Source of the DNA: Minisyncoccus sp041650175
Lineage (GTDB): Bacteria; Patescibacteriota; Minisyncoccia; Minisyncoccales; Minisyncoccaceae
Assembly: GCA_041650175.1 (NCBI GenBank)
Contig: JBAZLS010000013.1
Coordinates: 1-27,534, forward strand
Reading direction: 5' to 3'
Length of the DNA: 27,534 bases
Within the stretch, counting starts at the first letter, position 1, and every line of letters begins with the position of its first letter. The notes beneath the pieces were generated by a model. The model saw only the letters and a list, made by a program, of their open reading frames with translations. It was not told where the DNA came from and searched no databases. Below are positions 6,311-14,490 of this stretch, piece by piece. A program made the translations under genes and the position numbers.

Positions 6311-7289
6311 ATTTTTCAAAATTTAATTTTAAAATCAAGCTCTTAAAGGGTCCGCTTGCCCCTCTCCCGAGTCCGCAAAAACTTGTCTTTTCCAAGACTT
6401 CAAACAAATCAAATAATTTTTCTTTATCAATATCTCTATTCTTGATCATTTCCCAAATTCTATAAACTCCTTCGCGACAAGGAACGCATTTATCACAATT
6501 GCCGCAATTTAAAAAATTTGCCCAATATTCCATTAAAACAAAAACATCAGTTTTTTCTTTATTAAAAATTTTTAATGCTCCACAACCAGATAAAGGCGTA
6601 TTTAATTCTGAAGGCAGCATAATGAGGCCTTCTGCTCCACCACCCACCTGGACAAAAAAATCAAAATCAGGATAATTGCCAGTACCCTTCAAGATTTCAT
6701 CTATTGTCAAATTATTTAATTTTTCAAAAGTTCCAGAATTAGCAACATCCCCCTCGATAGAAATAAATCTTGTATCTTTGTATTCACCTTTGTTGATTTT
6801 CGCAATATGATAAAATGTTTCTACATTATTAAGCAAAGTTGGTTTTCCCCATAATCCGGCATCGGAAATAAACGGTGGTTTTTGTCTTGGCTGAACGAAT
6901 CCTTTTTCTATAAACTCACAAATAGCTGTTTCTTCTCCCGCTATATATCCTTTGCCTTTTTCTATTATTTTAATCGACGCTTCTCCTATAATATCAGACA
7001 AGGAATCTTTATATTTATCATAATAATTATGGTTAAGGTAAATATATGCCTTCTTAGCAGAAAATTCTTTTATTGCTATTATAATTCCATCAATAAAATC
7101 ATTAGGATAATTTTTAATAATATATTCATCTTTATGGACATCAGGCTCTCCTTCCGCTCCATTACAAATAATATATTTTTCAGGATCTGAATTTTTTGCA
7201 ACCGCTTCCCATTTTTGCCAAACAGGAAAATTTGCCCCACCTCGACCCAAAAGATTCGCTTCTTTAAGTTTTAATATTATTTCTGACAT
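6291..7289 (-). CDS. NuoF/HydB-like NAD(P)H-binding flavoprotein subunit of the hydrogenase, minimal form
   Basis: 332 aa. It is a NuoF core: GRGGANFP (15-22) and CNGAEGEPDVHKDE (42-55) for NADH and FMN, AGEETAICEFIE (117-128) with RQKPPF, GLWGKPTLLNNVET (145-158), and a [4Fe-4S] site with C265, C268 and C271 in CGNCDKCVPCREG plus C305. It starts right at the Rossmann-like FMN domain. HydB of trimeric hydrogenases also has an N-terminal thioredoxin-like [2Fe-2S] domain and a C-terminal two-cluster ferredoxin domain; both are missing. It should pass electrons between NAD(P)H and HydA. It lies 7 bases after tspO and overlaps hydA. No NuoE/HydC gene is present nearby. Confidence 0.92.
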   Translation of the reverse strand: MSEIILKLKEANLLGRGGANFPVWQKWEAVAKNSDPEKYIICNGAEGEPDVHKDEYIIKNYPNDFIDGIIIAIKEFSAKKAYIYLNHNYYDKYKDSLSDIIGEASIKIIEKGKGYIAGEETAICEFIEKGFVQPRQKPPFISDAGLWGKPTLLNNVETFYHIAKINKGEYKDTRFISIEGDVANSGTFEKLNNLTIDEILKGTGNYPDFDFFVQVGGGAEGLIMLPSELNTPLSGCGALKIFNKEKTDVFVLMEYWANFLNCGNCDKCVPCREGVYRIWEMIKNRDIDKEKLFDLFEVLEKTSFCGLGRGASGPFKSLILKLNFEKYGKEKN

Positions 7290-7296
7290 TTTTATT

Positions 7297-7770
7297 TTAA
7301 TTTAAATTTAAAATTGAAAACGTTAAGATAGTAGCAAAGAAAACCCATAAGACATAAGGTATCAAAAGATAAGCAGCCATTTTAGATATTTTTTTGAAAT
7401 AAAAAATAGTAAAGCCGATAGTTAAAAGCAAAGCAAATATTTCATAAAAAGCTAGAGACAGATTATGCCAGCGGAAAAATATGATTGTCCAAAAAAAATT
7501 CAAAAAAAGCTGGATAAAGAATAAAGTTAAAGCAGTATTTATTTTATATTCTTTCCTCTTTTTCCAAATAAGATATAAAGAAATACCCATCATAATATAA
7601 AGGATAGTCCATACAGGTCCGAATATCCAAGAAGGAGGAGCAAAAACAGGCCTAGCTAAGCTCAGATATGTTGCCACGATACCCTCGCCTGCAAACCAAG
7701 AAGATAAAAATCCAACTACAAGACAGCCAGCAATAAATAATAAAGGTTTAATATATTTTTGCATTTTCAT
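7297..7770 (-). CDS. tspO: TspO/MBR family membrane protein
   Basis: 157 aa, five helices. Family motifs are ARPVFAPPSWIFGPVWTILY (about 39-58), the aromatic FFWTIIFFRWHNLSLA near 91-106, and PYVLWVFFATILTFSILNLN at the C terminus. TspO proteins bind tetrapyrroles such as protoporphyrin IX and are often tied to oxygen or redox stress. It is the first gene of the tspO-hydB-hydA-membrane-mazG operon and has its own promoter. The pairing with an oxygen-sensitive hydrogenase suggests a redox role, which is inference. Confidence 0.93.
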   Translation of the reverse strand: MKMQKYIKPLLFIAGCLVVGFLSSWFAGEGIVATYLSLARPVFAPPSWIFGPVWTILYIMMGISLYLIWKKRKEYKINTALTLFFIQLFLNFFWTIIFFRWHNLSLAFYEIFALLLTIGFTIFYFKKISKMAAYLLIPYVLWVFFATILTFSILNLN

Positions 7771-7776
7771 AAATCA

Positions 7777-7806
7777 ATCATATCATTTTATTGCCTATTT
7801 TGTATA
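7777..7806 (-). promoter_or_regulatory. Promoter of the tspO-hydrogenase operon
   Basis: On the minus strand, -35 TATACA (7806-7801), an 18-base spacer and extended -10 TGATATGAT (7785-7777). ATG 7770 follows after 6 bases, so the transcript would be leaderless. Confidence 0.55.
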
Positions 7807-7820
7807 GATATTGATAAAGA

Positions 7821-8411
7821 CTACCTTTTAACTATTATCATAAAAATCTTATTTGCAATATCGCGTGAATTAACATTATCCTTGTTTCCGCTATAAATAA
7901 TATCCTCCATTATTATGTTAATTCCCCCCATAATGACATATGCCATCATCCCCAAATCGATTCCATTAGCTTTTTTCTTTAAACAGTCTTTTATTACTGG
8001 CTTTATTTTTTCAATTATTTTTTCTCTTTTTTTGACTAGATTATCAAATTTTTTGTTTTGCTTTTTTCTCAAAGGAAAATTCTGGATTACTGCTCTTATG
8101 AATTTTTCTTTTTTGATAGAAAAATCAATATAGGTTGAGATAACCCCTTTCATCTTTTTATTCACATCAATATTTTTAGCTACCAATTTACTTATTTCAA
8201 AATCAAGCTCATCATACATCCTTTCAACTGATGCAAAATATAAATCTTCCTTATTCTTGAAATAATAATATAAAGAAGCTTTCCTGATCCCAACTTTCTC
8301 CGCAATCATACTCAAAGAAACTCCTTTATATCCATGGCGCGCAAAAAGCATACCAGAAATTTCTAATATTTTATCTTTCATTATATTCTGTATTTCTTTA
8401 TTTTTTTTCAT
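7821..8411 (-). CDS. TetR/AcrR family transcriptional regulator
   Basis: 196 aa. The N-terminal helix-turn-helix spans about residues 12-60: FARHGYKGVSLSMIAEKVGI, then RKASLYYYFKNKEDLYFASV, a typical TetR recognition helix. The remaining 130 residues are helical and basic (KKREKIIEKIKPVIKDCLKK), with the ligand pocket not recognisable. It is divergent from the DUF2090/AttH pair on the plus strand. A palindrome at 8425-8444 lies 13 bases upstream of its start, which suggests autoregulation. Downstream, tspO starts only 51 bases after its stop but has its own promoter. Confidence 0.93.
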   Translation of the reverse strand: MKKNKEIQNIMKDKILEISGMLFARHGYKGVSLSMIAEKVGIRKASLYYYFKNKEDLYFASVERMYDELDFEISKLVAKNIDVNKKMKGVISTYIDFSIKKEKFIRAVIQNFPLRKKQNKKFDNLVKKREKIIEKIKPVIKDCLKKKANGIDLGMMAYVIMGGINIIMEDIIYSGNKDNVNSRDIANKIFMIIVKR

Positions 8412-8424
8412 AACAATAAGTAAT

Positions 8425-8444
8425 TACCTAACTTCTGTCTGGTA
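8425..8444. promoter_or_regulatory. Candidate TetR-type operator
   Basis: TACCTAACTTCTGTCTGGTA is an imperfect palindrome of the form TACCnnAC-N4-GTnnGGTA. This is the usual length and layout of a TetR-family operator. It lies between the divergent TetR and DUF2090 genes, next to the regulator's start. Confidence 0.6.
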
Positions 8445-8491
8445 GAGCAATAAGAAGATAATAACTTATCAAAATAATGATGTCAATGGAA

Positions 8492-8520
8492 TTGCCAATG
8501 TATATTTAGAATAGTATAAT
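8492..8520 (+). promoter_or_regulatory. Promoter of the DUF2090-AttH pair
   Basis: -35 TTGCCA (8492-8497), a 17-base spacer and -10 TATAAT (8515-8520). The ATG at 8533 follows 12 bases later, leaving a leader of about 5 bases. The candidate TetR operator ends 47 bases upstream of the -35, so direct repression here is less certain than autoregulation. Confidence 0.7.
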
Positions 8521-8532
8521 TAAACAAAAAAT

Positions 8533-9411
8533 ATGAAAAAACTATATATATTGCCTTTTGACCACAGATCATCATTTTCAAAAGATATCTTAGGCGTAGA
8601 AAATCCCAATAATAGCCAAAAAAAGAAAATTGAACAGCTTAAAATGATAATTTTCAAAGGGATGATAACTGCTCTTAAAGATAGGAAAGATAAAAATGAT
8701 TTTTCTATTCTTATTGATGAAAAATATGGGAAAAAAATAATTGAAAACGCGCAAGAAAATAAGATTAAAATTTGCTTACCTGTCGAAAAAAGTGGAGAAA
8801 ATCAATTAAAGTTTGATTATGGAAAAAAATTCAAAGAACATATACTCAAAATTAAACCAGATTTTGTAAAAGTATTAGTCAGATATAATCCAAAAAATGC
8901 AAAAATAAACAAAAAACAATTAAAAACTCTTTCAGAATTATCTTTCTTTTGCAAGAAAAATAAATTTAAGATAATTTTGGAATTACTTGTTCCTCCGACA
9001 GAACAAAATCTCAAAATATGCAAAGATAAGATTTCTTATGACAAAAAATTAAGAGCGCAAAAAACTGCTGAATCAATCAAAGAAATAAAAACGGTGATTA
9101 ATCCAGCTATATGGAAACTTGAAGGACTTGATAAGAAACAATGGGAATTCATTATAAAAGAAACAGAAAAAGCAAAAATTATTATTCTTGGCAGAGGCGA
9201 AGATGATAAGAAAGTCAGACAATGGCTCCGAGACGCAGCAAAATTCAATCAAATAATCGGTTTTGCTATTGGTAGAACTATCTTTATGTCTCCGATTAAA
9301 AAATATCACTCAAAAGAAATAAATGCAGAAAAAGCATCTTCATTAATCGCAAAAAAATTCCTCTCGTTTGTTTCAATATGGGAAAAAGCAAAAAACTATG
9401 AAAACCTATAA
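8533..9411 (+). CDS. DUF2090 / IolC C-terminal-like aldolase-fold protein
   Basis: 292 aa. The start MKKLYILPFDHRSSF matches the opening of DUF2090, the C-terminal domain of IolC-type proteins, a TIM barrel related to LacD/2-deoxy-5-keto-gluconate-6-phosphate aldolases. Further barrel-strand motifs are FVKVLVRYNP near 115, ILELLVPP near 155, IWKLEGLD near 193, ILGRGED near 218 and GFAIGRTIF near 242, in the order expected of the family. An aldolase acting on a sugar phosphate is the likely role; the substrate cannot be read. It overlaps the next gene by 14 bases and is divergent from TetR. Codon use is very A-rich (many Lys and Ile), like its neighbours. Confidence 0.75.
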   Translation: MKKLYILPFDHRSSFSKDILGVENPNNSQKKKIEQLKMIIFKGMITALKDRKDKNDFSILIDEKYGKKIIENAQENKIKICLPVEKSGENQLKFDYGKKFKEHILKIKPDFVKVLVRYNPKNAKINKKQLKTLSELSFFCKKNKFKIILELLVPPTEQNLKICKDKISYDKKLRAQKTAESIKEIKTVINPAIWKLEGLDKKQWEFIIKETEKAKIIILGRGEDDKKVRQWLRDAAKFNQIIGFAIGRTIFMSPIKKYHSKEINAEKASSLIAKKFLSFVSIWEKAKNYENL

Positions 9412-10486
9412 AGAAGAATTTGCTCCTATTAGATTTCCTCAAGACGAACAAAAACACGACCATATAATAGAATGGTGGTATTTTAATGGAAATCTAAAAA
9501 CAAAAAATGGAGAAGATTTCTTTTTTATGAATTGCTTATTTTCTGCAAAGGCAAAAAAAGTGAATATACCATTTATCAAGAATTTGCCACTCAAAAATTT
9601 GTGCTTTTCTCATTATCTTCTAGCAAACAAGGATAATTCCAAACAAAGAATAAATCCTCTATGCTTAGTCGATAAAAATAATTTTCAAAAACCATTACTC
9701 TGGATAAACTACGACAATGGATGCCTTATTGAAGAAACAGAGCCATTTACATATCACATAGTAAACGATTTCATAGATTTAAAATTAAGATCAACAAAAA
9801 ATCCTCTTTTTCTAGATAAAAAAGGATTTATTGATTTAGGAATGAAAACAACATATTATTACTCGCTGACAAGACTTGAAACAACAGGATTCGTAAAAAT
9901 AAAAACAGAATGGACAGAAGTTAAAGGTCTTTCTTGGATGGATCATCAGTGGGCACAAACTCCTCTAACAAGTGATGATGAATGGACATGGTTCTCTCTG
10001 CAGTTAGATAATGGAACAGACATCCTTTGTTTCATTTATGGAAACAAGACCAAGACATGTCATGCAAGTATTATTAATAAAAAAGGGCAAATAACATCAA
10101 CTAATAATATTTCGATCAAAGCAATCGACACTAATAAATATACCAGCAAGCTAACCAAGCAAACATATAAGCTTCACTATTCAATAGAAATACCAGAATA
10201 CGGAATATCGCTAAAAACATCTCCAGCTAAAATAAATCAAGAAATGATTTTTGGCGCTATAAATTACTGGGAAGGAGGAATTAATATCAAAGGATTGATA
10301 AAAAATAAAAATATTGCCGGAAAGGGATTTATGGAACTTTTACCGCCGACAAAAAATAAACAGATATTAAAAGCAGTCCTTCAAGAAATCAAAAAAAATT
10401 CCCTTATAGAAAACATAAAAGAAATGGCAAGTATCTCTTCAAAAACAATCTATTCTTTAAGCGAAGAATCCAAAAAGAAAAAATAA
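9398..10486 (+). CDS. AttH/CrtC-like lipocalin-fold hydrolase or hydratase
   Basis: 362 aa from ATG 9398; an upstream TTG at 9368 would add ten residues with no support. The N terminus has HDHIIEWWYFNGNL (20-33), the EWWY motif of AttH/CrtC proteins. A second family motif, GLSWMDHQWA, is near 180, and GFMELL near the C terminus. The family holds carotenoid 1,2-hydratase and 'secreted lipocalin-like hydrolase' proteins. No signal peptide is visible, so this one is probably cytoplasmic. With an aldolase-like partner but no carotenoid genes nearby, the substrate is unknown. It ends one base before the oppositely oriented MBL gene, with no terminator between them. Confidence 0.78.
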   Translation: MKTYKEEFAPIRFPQDEQKHDHIIEWWYFNGNLKTKNGEDFFFMNCLFSAKAKKVNIPFIKNLPLKNLCFSHYLLANKDNSKQRINPLCLVDKNNFQKPLLWINYDNGCLIEETEPFTYHIVNDFIDLKLRSTKNPLFLDKKGFIDLGMKTTYYYSLTRLETTGFVKIKTEWTEVKGLSWMDHQWAQTPLTSDDEWTWFSLQLDNGTDILCFIYGNKTKTCHASIINKKGQITSTNNISIKAIDTNKYTSKLTKQTYKLHYSIEIPEYGISLKTSPAKINQEMIFGAINYWEGGINIKGLIKNKNIAGKGFMELLPPTKNKQILKAVLQEIKKNSLIENIKEMASISSKTIYSLSEESKKKK

Positions 10487-10487
10487 A

Positions 10488-11840
10488 TCAAACTTCATAA
10501 AACTTTCCATATTCTGGAACAATAGTATCAATGTTTAATTCATTTTTCAATGTTTCAGCTAATTCAATAGAAGAATCCTCTTCTCCATGAATTATAAAAA
10601 TATTCTTTGGAAGAGGATTTTTTATTTTCCGAGTCCAATTTAAAAGTTTTGGAAAATCTGTATGCGAAGAAAAAGCTTCTGTCTTAGAAACATTAGCTCT
10701 GACCTTTATCTTTTTTTCATTGATCAAAACTTCTTTCTCACCATCGGCAAGCTTTCTGCCAAGAGAACCTTCAACTTGGAAAGATATTATCAATACTCTG
10801 CTGCTTGCAATCGGCAAATTCTTTTTCAAGTGGCCAACGACTCTTCCACCATTACACATACCACTGCCTGCCAATATTATTTTAGGGCCAGATAATTTTG
10901 AAAAACCTAAAGAATCCCCCTTTTTTCTTGTCATCTTGAATCCATCAAAATAAAACAGATTATCCTTTTTAGCTACAAGCTTCTTAACCTCTTCATCAAA
11001 ATAATTGCTGTATCTTCTATAGATATCAGTAATTCTGACCGCAAGTGGACTATCTAAAAAAACTGGGATACTCCTGATATTTTCATTTTCAAAAATATTT
11101 TTTAATTCAAATATTATTTCTTGCGTTCTTTCTAACGCAAAAACTGGAATTATTAATGTTCCTTTATTCTTGATTGTTTCAACTATTTCTTCCTTTAATT
11201 TAATTCTTCCGAGTTCCCGAGATACATGAGTTTTCATTCCATAAGTAGATTCTATAAAAACAAAATCAGCCCCAGACACAAATTCTGGATCCTTGACAAT
11301 TGGAGCCGGAGGATTGCCTAAATCGCCAGAAAAAATGAACTTTTTTTCCTGACTGCCTTCTTTCACCCAAACCTCGAAAATAGCTGAACCAAGGATATGC
11401 CCAGCATCATTAAGTTTGATTCTTACTTCTTTATTTATAGAATAATCCTGATTATAAGGAACAGGAGAAAAACAAGTCATTATATCTTCAACATCTGAAG
11501 CAAAATATATTGGATTAATATTCTCATCAGTAAGAAAAACCTTAGCCGAATCAATCATCATCTGTTCCGACAAATCTATGGTAGCAGAAGTGCAATATAT
11601 ATTTCCCCGAAACCCTTCTTTATAAAGCTTTGGAAGTCGTCCGCAATGGTCAATATGGGCATGAGTAAGCAAAACAAAATCTATTTCAGATGGTTCAAAT
11701 GGAAAGGCATAAGAATTTTTTATATTTGATTTATCATCTTGGAAAAGGCCACAATCAACAAGAAATTTTACCTTCTCAGTTTCAACCAATATGCAAGATC
11801 CAGTTACTTCCCTACAAGCTCCACAAAAAGAAATTTTCAT
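10488..11840 (-). CDS. Metallo-beta-lactamase/beta-CASP RNA-processing hydrolase (CPSF73/YSH1-like)
   Basis: 450 aa, the usual length. The zinc motif HAHIDHCG is at residues 60-67, with further ligands expected in NDAGHILGSA (about 146-155) and FSGDLG (about 170). The beta-CASP insertion includes ESTYG and PVFALERTQE, and the C-terminal RMMBL region has VSKTEAFSSHTDF and IIHGEEDS. Such enzymes cut RNA as endo- or 5'-exonucleases. It is the last gene of a run beginning with the beta-propeller protein, 9 bases after the DUF3298 gene. It meets the AttH-like gene tail to tail with one base between. Confidence 0.93.
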   Translation of the reverse strand: MKISFCGACREVTGSCILVETEKVKFLVDCGLFQDDKSNIKNSYAFPFEPSEIDFVLLTHAHIDHCGRLPKLYKEGFRGNIYCTSATIDLSEQMMIDSAKVFLTDENINPIYFASDVEDIMTCFSPVPYNQDYSINKEVRIKLNDAGHILGSAIFEVWVKEGSQEKKFIFSGDLGNPPAPIVKDPEFVSGADFVFIESTYGMKTHVSRELGRIKLKEEIVETIKNKGTLIIPVFALERTQEIIFELKNIFENENIRSIPVFLDSPLAVRITDIYRRYSNYFDEEVKKLVAKKDNLFYFDGFKMTRKKGDSLGFSKLSGPKIILAGSGMCNGGRVVGHLKKNLPIASSRVLIISFQVEGSLGRKLADGEKEVLINEKKIKVRANVSKTEAFSSHTDFPKLLNWTRKIKNPLPKNIFIIHGEEDSSIELAETLKNELNIDTIVPEYGKFYEV

Positions 11841-11849
11841 AATATTGAT

Positions 11850-12611
11850 TTATTCAAAAAGACTGCTTAAAAATACTTTTAAAGATGATAAAGGTATTTT
11901 GACTTCCTTTGTACCAGAAACATTAGACGCCACACTGCCAGCAGGAAAATAAAAAATAATACTATTATCCTTTAAGATAAATTTAGAAAAATTTTCTGCA
12001 TTTGGAAGCGTTCCCTCTTTAATCCAAGCAATATCAGCATCAGTATCTTTTACTAATTCATCATATACTAACTCTGATATCTTATTTAAATAATTAGAAT
12101 TTTCCTTAAAAATATTGCTTAATTTTATCTCCTTTGAGTTATCAAGATCATAAGTCTTGCAATCAATATCTTCAATAGGATGAATTCCTCCTCCATAAAT
12201 GATGTCAAACTTGATACTGAATATATTCCTAGCATATTTATTGCTATCATAAGAAATATTCAAGAATTGATCAGTGTTATCAATATTTGAACCGACATCA
12301 AGAGAGTCCCTAAAGTCCTTTATTTTAGCATCAATTAATGACTTTATATTCTCATTAACAATATTATTATCATTAAAAGATGGATACTCCGCGCTGATTT
12401 CAGCTCCATTTGATTTTTCATTTATTTTTTCTGTTTTTATTTCATAATTTTTTAAAACAGGAGTTTTTACTTCCTTCTTTTCTGCCACAGCTTCTTTCTC
12501 GCTTATTCCAAAGCCAAACCATTTTTGATTATAAAAACAAAAAATTATTATTACAAAAAAAATAAGTAAAATAAAAAATAATCCTTTATTGCTTTCATTT
12601 CTTTTTCTCAT
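11850..12611 (-). CDS. Membrane-anchored DUF3298/RsiV-like extracytoplasmic protein
   Basis: 253 aa from ATG 12611, preferred because an ATG at 12656 would overlap the upstream gene by 29 bases and place charged residues before the anchor. Residues about 10-29 (GLFFILLIFFVIIIFCFYNQ) form an uncleaved anchor. A Lys/Glu-rich linker follows, then a domain with YPSFNDNNIVNENIKSLID, FSIKFDIIYGGGIHP and FILKDNSIIFYFPAGSVA. This matches the DUF4163-DUF3298 arrangement of PdaC and RsiV, which bind lysozyme or act on peptidoglycan. The pattern GGGIHP plus a final strand pair is typical. Function here is unknown. It lies 16 bases after the beta-propeller gene. Confidence 0.78.
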   Translation of the reverse strand: MRKRNESNKGLFFILLIFFVIIIFCFYNQKWFGFGISEKEAVAEKKEVKTPVLKNYEIKTEKINEKSNGAEISAEYPSFNDNNIVNENIKSLIDAKIKDFRDSLDVGSNIDNTDQFLNISYDSNKYARNIFSIKFDIIYGGGIHPIEDIDCKTYDLDNSKEIKLSNIFKENSNYLNKISELVYDELVKDTDADIAWIKEGTLPNAENFSKFILKDNSIIFYFPAGSVASNVSGTKEVKIPLSSLKVFLSSLFE

Positions 12612-12627
12612 AAATTTTAAATTATTT

Positions 12628-14442
12628 TTATTTACCCACGTTTCCCTCAGGATCATACTTTACAATCATAGAATCAACTCCCCCTTTTGAAGATAATTTT
12701 AAACTATCAGTCAAATTAAAATCACCTCCAAAACCTCCAATGGCTATAGGATAATCAAGGCTATCGACAGATACTCCTGAAAAATTTTGAGATTCTTCTT
12801 CAACCGATACATCTCCTCCCAAAGATCTAACCCACATAAAATTACCTTTTTGATCATACTTAGAAATAAAAGCATCTGTAGCATCTCCGCTACTGAATGC
12901 ATACAAAATACTATTCCTTCCTCCTCTATTTGGATCAAAGTCTACCGCCCCGCTAAAATATCCTGTAATATAAATATTACCTAAACTATCAATAGCTGTT
13001 GAAAGTCCGCTATCGCGCCCAGCTCCTCCTATTTTTTTTGAAAAAACTATATCACCATCAGGATTAATTTTTAAAAAGAAAATATCTTGACTGCCAGAAC
13101 TTTGCAATTTTATTCCTTGGAAATTTATTAAATTACTAAAGCTTCCAATAAGTATTATGTTTTCATCTTGCGAAAAAGACATTGAATTCAAATCATCCTT
13201 TCCTAAACTCCCCCATTTCTTTGACCATAAATAATTAAATTCACTGTCGTATTTTGATAAAAAAATATCTTGTCCTCCTGTGACATATGTAAATTTTTTA
13301 GGATCGTCTGAATTTAAAGCTATCTTAGAATTAAATATACCTGCTAAATATACTTCACTATTTGAGTTAATTAATATTTTTCGAGCTTCACCAATTGTCC
13401 CTCCAGATAAAGATGAGCTTTTTAAATTATTTCCATTTTTATCATATTTTGCTAAAAAAATATTTCTAGAATATTTTAATGCTGTTAAAGTTTTCGTATT
13501 TTCTTGTATATCCTTAAACTCAATCTCTCCATCAAAATAGCCAGCTATATAAACATTATTATTAAGGTCAAATCCAATCGAAGAAACTTGTTCAAATCTA
13601 ATGTCATTATCTTCAAAAGGAATACTTTCTTGATTGCCTATTTTTTTTGCCCACAAAAATCTTCCATCGCTATCATACTTTGCTATAAAACCATCACGTC
13701 CGATTCCAGCATCAAGAATAAACTCTTTTTCAGAAGGATCAAAATCTGCCTTTCCGCCAAAATAACCAGCCAAATAAATAAACCCTTCTCCATCCAATCT
13801 CACTTCGCTTGGAGAATCATAACCAATAGAACCAATTGAAAACCCCCAGATATATTCGCCATACTGGTTATATTTTACTATATAAATATCCGTATCACTA
13901 CCTATTCCGCCCAAGGAAGTTTTTTCGGCTTTTCCTTTCGGGTTCAAATTTATTGTTCCATGAAAAGCTCCTACGCTATAGATGTTGTTATTTTTGTCAG
14001 AAATAATAGATTTTCCAAAATCATTATTCTGGTCGCCTATAGAAAAGGCATAAGTAAGATCATCTAGATTAGTATTTTTAATACTTTCAATCGCGCTTCC
14101 ATTCTGCTTATTAATATCGCTGATACTTGCTAAAAATGATTTATTAGATGTAAAGGAAAAATTTTTCGCATCCGAAAAATAGGATCCGCACATAAGCACG
14201 ATAAATAATATGAAGAATAAAACTGAAACAGAAATTTTATTAGCCGATTTTCTATCCCATCCCAAATAAGAACAAGAAATAACAAGGATGGAAGACCCAA
14301 CCAAAGTCACTGTCCAAAAAGAATAATCAAAAACCATACCTTTGATCGTAAAGGGCAATAATCCTAATGAGATAATCAATATGTGTAAAAGTATGCTAGC
14401 GAAAAAAAATCCTGTAAAAAATTTTAATAATTCCCTATTCAT
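12628..14442 (-). CDS. Membrane-anchored seven-bladed SBBP-type beta-propeller protein
   Basis: 604 aa. The first ~85 residues hold three hydrophobic helices (about 8-28, 40-58, 66-86). After a linker, the rest consists of SBBP repeats. Each has a GxxxD/N-x-IYxxGxF strand pair and a closing motif such as DIYIVKYNQYGEYIW, DGFIAKYDSDGRFLW, NIFLAKYDKNGN, DIFLSKYDSEFNYLW, DIFFLKINPDG, DAFISKYDQKGNFMW and DSMIVKYDPEGN. I count seven closing motifs, which would give a seven-bladed ring outside the cell. Ligand unknown. Repeats of this kind are common in surface proteins. AAGGA lies 4 bases before the ATG, one of the few Shine-Dalgarno-like sites here. Confidence 0.88.
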   Translation of the reverse strand: MNRELLKFFTGFFFASILLHILIISLGLLPFTIKGMVFDYSFWTVTLVGSSILVISCSYLGWDRKSANKISVSVLFFILFIVLMCGSYFSDAKNFSFTSNKSFLASISDINKQNGSAIESIKNTNLDDLTYAFSIGDQNNDFGKSIISDKNNNIYSVGAFHGTINLNPKGKAEKTSLGGIGSDTDIYIVKYNQYGEYIWGFSIGSIGYDSPSEVRLDGEGFIYLAGYFGGKADFDPSEKEFILDAGIGRDGFIAKYDSDGRFLWAKKIGNQESIPFEDNDIRFEQVSSIGFDLNNNVYIAGYFDGEIEFKDIQENTKTLTALKYSRNIFLAKYDKNGNNLKSSSLSGGTIGEARKILINSNSEVYLAGIFNSKIALNSDDPKKFTYVTGGQDIFLSKYDSEFNYLWSKKWGSLGKDDLNSMSFSQDENIILIGSFSNLINFQGIKLQSSGSQDIFFLKINPDGDIVFSKKIGGAGRDSGLSTAIDSLGNIYITGYFSGAVDFDPNRGGRNSILYAFSSGDATDAFISKYDQKGNFMWVRSLGGDVSVEEESQNFSGVSVDSLDYPIAIGGFGGDFNLTDSLKLSSKGGVDSMIVKYDPEGNVGK

Positions 14443-14490
14443 TTTCCTTCATTATTAATTTATATTCTCTTTCTAAAAATAGTCTAGAAC

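Noticed and set aside
6310..6319. TTG start codons giving slightly longer hydA, uvrC, rubrerythrin and AttH-like proteins
   Set aside because: Each has an in-frame ATG two to ten codons downstream that fits the family N terminus and gene spacing better.
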